Below are positions 5,683 through 7,616 of a stretch of 7,616 nt of DNA, in pieces (position 1 is the stretch's first letter; each line of letters begins with the position of its first letter). Location: NCBI GenBank assembly GCA_025453505.1, contig JALOQG010000123.1, positions 1 through 7,616 on the forward strand, read 5' to 3'. Below the pieces are notes generated by a model, which was not told the DNA's origin, searched no databases, and saw only the letters and a program-made list of their open reading frames with translations. Origin of the DNA: Myxococcota bacterium. Lineage in GTDB: Bacteria > Myxococcota_A > UBA9160 > PR03. Both the position numbers and the translations under genes were made by a program.

Positions 5683-6566
5683 TCTCGCTCACCGTATCCG
5701 GCGTCGCGCGCCTCTTCGGCGGCGACCTCGCGGGAATCGTCGCGTTCGCGAAGCGCGCCGAGGACGCCGGCATCGGGCAGATCGCGATGACGGATCACCT
5801 CGCGATCGGGCTGCGCACGGACCGGTATCCGTACGGGCGCTTCCCGTTCCCGAACGAGGAGCCGTGGCCGGAGCCGCTGACGACGCTCGCGGCGATCGCC
5901 GGCGCGACGACGCGCATCCGGCTCGCGACCGCGGTGTTGATCGCGCCGCTCCGCCCCGCGCTGCTGCTCGCGAAGACGGTCGCGACGCTCGATGCGCTCT
6001 CGGGCGGCCGCGTCGATCTCGGTGTCGGCGTCGGCTGGCAGGCGGAGGAGTTCAGTGCGGCCGGCGTGCGCTTCGGCCTGCGCACGGCGCGCATGCACGA
6101 CACGCTGCGCGCGTGCCGCGCACTCTGGGGCGCGTCGCCGGCGAGCTTCCAGTCGGAGACGGTGTCGTTCGATTCGCTGTGGTGCGAGCCGCGGCCGGTG
6201 CAGCCGGGCGGCGTGCCGATCTGGTTCGGCGTCACACCGAGCGAGCGGCACATCGCGGCGATCGTCGAAATGGGCGCCGGCTGGATGCCCGTCGGCAGCG
6301 ATCTCGCGGCGCTGCGCGAAGGCGCGCTCCGGCTGCGCACGGCGTTCGTCGCGGCGGGCCGCGATCCCGCGTCGCTCGGCGTGCGCGCGAACGTCGCCCC
6401 CGCACGCGACGCGAACGGCCGCCCCGATCTCGACCGCACGCTCGCCGAAAACGCGCCCGCCGCGCGCGAAGCCGGCGCGACGGTCCTCGCCTTCCCGATC
6501 GCGGCGTGGGCGCGGCGGCCGGAGGATCTGGTCACGTTCCTGGCTCGGCTCGCACGCGCGAGCTGA
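5679..6566 (+). CDS. LLM class (luciferase-like) oxidoreductase, probably F420-dependent
   Basis: The 295-residue product is a single-domain bacterial luciferase-like TIM-barrel oxidoreductase. Landmarks are AEDAGIGQIAMTDH (27-40), with the family's D-H pair, and RIRLATAVLIAP (79-90). LDALSGGRVDLGVGVGW (104-120) covers the core of the flavin/F420-binding region, followed by QAEEF. WCEPRPVQPGGVPIWFG (168-184) is typical of the TIGR03619-type F420-dependent subgroup. The length fits that subgroup. It would catalyse hydride transfer with F420 (or FMN) on an unknown substrate in the cytoplasm. The GTG start overlaps the NTF2-like stop as GTGA and has no Shine-Dalgarno of its own, implying translational coupling and a shared pathway with the upstream protein. 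The gene ends 15 bases before the convergent glycoside hydrolase gene. F420 use is inferred from family, as no F420 biosynthesis gene is in view. Confidence 0.92.
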   Translation: MISLTVSGVARLFGGDLAGIVAFAKRAEDAGIGQIAMTDHLAIGLRTDRYPYGRFPFPNEEPWPEPLTTLAAIAGATTRIRLATAVLIAPLRPALLLAKTVATLDALSGGRVDLGVGVGWQAEEFSAAGVRFGLRTARMHDTLRACRALWGASPASFQSETVSFDSLWCEPRPVQPGGVPIWFGVTPSERHIAAIVEMGAGWMPVGSDLAALREGALRLRTAFVAAGRDPASLGVRANVAPARDANGRPDLDRTLAENAPAAREAGATVLAFPIAAWARRPEDLVTFLARLARAS

Positions 6567-6581
6567 CGGCCGGGCGGACGC

Positions 6582-7616
6582 TCAGGGCTGCGCGAGCGCC
6601 GCGCGCGTCTGGTACATCGAGTGATGCACCGACCACATGCGCAGGAACAGCTCCGGGTAGGCCGCGTCCTCGATCGACACGAATCCCCAGTTGTTGTCCT
6701 CGCCGTCGAAGCGGCCGGTCTCGGGCTGATCGGCCCACTCGAACCAGTGCGCTCCGACGAGATGGGGTCGCGCCAGCACGCGCTCGAGATAGAGGCCATA
6801 GGCATCGGCACGCGCCGTCTGGTCGGGCAGGTTCGGATACACGGGCGGCCACGCGTTCGGCAGGCCGACGTCGTCGGCGCGATAGCCGAACTCGGTGATG
6901 AGGATCGGCTTGCCGGCGAGGGCGTACATCGCGTCCACGTCGTCGAGCACTTCGCCGACCGGCAGCAGGTCGTAGGCGCGCGCGGAGTTCGCGGCGATCG
7001 TCGTCCAGTCTGCGTTCCACTCGTAGGCATTGACGGACACGACGTCGACCCACGGCGCGGCTGCGGCGACGGTGTCGGCGCCGGTGCCGTAGGCGATGAA
7101 GCGCGCGCCGAGGATCAGCACGTCGGGGGCGATCGCGCGCAGTGCGTCGTGCGCGACGCGGAAGTAGCGGCCGGCCACGTGGCCGCGGAAGGCGCCGCGA
7201 TCGGCGCGCGGGCCCGGGCCGTCGCGGCGGAAGTCCACGGAGAGCGCACCGCGGCCCTGGATCTCGTCCCAGTCGCCGAGTTCGAGATTCCACGCCGCAT
7301 TGAAGGCCGCGAGATCCCCCGCGTAGCGGGACTCGAGGAAAGCTTGCAGCGCGAGCTTGCCGGGCGCGCCGGCGGGCAGCTTCATGTACGCGTCGATGAA
7401 CGGCAGCGACTGGCGCAGGCTCGGACCCCACGGCAGCTCGTTGTCGGTGTAGACGCCGATGCAGTACGAGTCGCCGGCACACGCGCGGGCCCGTTCCGCT
7501 TCGGCCGCCGCACCGGTCACGAAACGCGGATCGAAGAAGTCGAGCAGCGCGGGACCGAACGGCGACTCGGTGCCCGGGATGCCCGGTGCGCCGCCCGAGA
7601 AGCCGAGGATCTGCGT
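6582..7616 (-). CDS. Clan GH-A glycoside hydrolase, agarase-like (N terminus outside window)
   Basis: The frame is open from the right window edge, giving 344 visible residues; the N-terminal part, including any signal peptide, is missing. GTG at 7520 is not the start, because the 32 in-frame codons above it (with FSGGAPGIPGTESPFG and LLDFFDPRF) read as coding. Numbering from the first visible residue, TDNELPWG (57-64) carries the likely acid/base glutamate E60 after Asn59, and LITEFGYR (239-246) carries the likely nucleophile E242, the Asn-Glu and Glu pair of clan GH-A TIM barrels. Other agarase-like landmarks are FNAAWNLELGDW (105-116), VSVNAYEW (193-200) and VGAHWFEWADQPETGR (287-302). The family resembles proteins annotated as beta-agarase or GH42/GH50-like, but the true substrate is unknown. 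It is convergent with the LLM gene, with 15 bases between stops and no terminator hairpin. Confidence 0.85.
   Translation of the reverse strand, partial: TQILGFSGGAPGIPGTESPFGPALLDFFDPRFVTGAAAEAERARACAGDSYCIGVYTDNELPWGPSLRQSLPFIDAYMKLPAGAPGKLALQAFLESRYAGDLAAFNAAWNLELGDWDEIQGRGALSVDFRRDGPGPRADRGAFRGHVAGRYFRVAHDALRAIAPDVLILGARFIAYGTGADTVAAAAPWVDVVSVNAYEWNADWTTIAANSARAYDLLPVGEVLDDVDAMYALAGKPILITEFGYRADDVGLPNAWPPVYPNLPDQTARADAYGLYLERVLARPHLVGAHWFEWADQPETGRFDGEDNNWGFVSIEDAAYPELFLRMWSVHHSMYQTRAALAQP

Noticed and set aside
6567..6581. Terminator between the convergent LLM and glycoside hydrolase genes
   Set aside because: The 15-base gap has no inverted repeat or T-run on either strand.

Overview
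This is a gene-dense, very GC-rich bacterial window (about two thirds G+C or more by eye). It holds eight protein genes, two of them cut by the window edges. I see no RNA genes, mobile elements, CRISPR arrays or clear intrinsic terminators, and no gap longer than about 70 bases. The best lineage hint is the gene at 2908-3456, which looks like the TIGR02265/DUF2378 family described mainly from Myxococcales. Sulfotransferase, DUF1214, SnoaL/NTF2-like and LLM-oxidoreductase genes fit an uncultured Myxococcota or related 'deltaproteobacterial' genome. The lineage is an inference, not something the sequence proves.

Layout: (1) 1-1468, plus strand: the C-terminal end of an unidentified, possibly SRPBCC-like protein, joined by a 4-bp GTGA overlap to a PAPS-dependent sulfotransferase. 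(2) 1465-5204, minus strand: a four-gene block read right to left. It comprises a DUF1214 protein, a SLOG-like nucleotide-binding protein, a V4R/TIGR02265-like small-molecule-binding protein and a group II PLP-dependent decarboxylase. The first two are 20 bases apart and the others 63-66 bases apart. (3) 5205-5265: a 61-bp divergent intergenic region whose centre is a perfect 14-bp palindrome that places a TATACT -10-like hexamer on both strands. (4) 5266-6566, plus strand: an NTF2/SnoaL-like protein joined by a second GTGA overlap to a luciferase-like (LLM, probably F420-dependent) oxidoreductase. (5) 6582-7616, minus strand: a clan GH-A glycoside hydrolase resembling agarases, cut at its N terminus by the window end.

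The genes do not form a recognised pathway. The tightest functional links are the two overlapping pairs and the DUF1214/SLOG-like pair. The most distinctive points are the symmetric divergent promoter with a probably leaderless DUF1214 mRNA, the SLOG-like plus V4R-like pairing, the convergent genes that share one CTAG as both stop codons, and the NTF2-like protein that appears to lack most ketosteroid isomerase catalytic residues.
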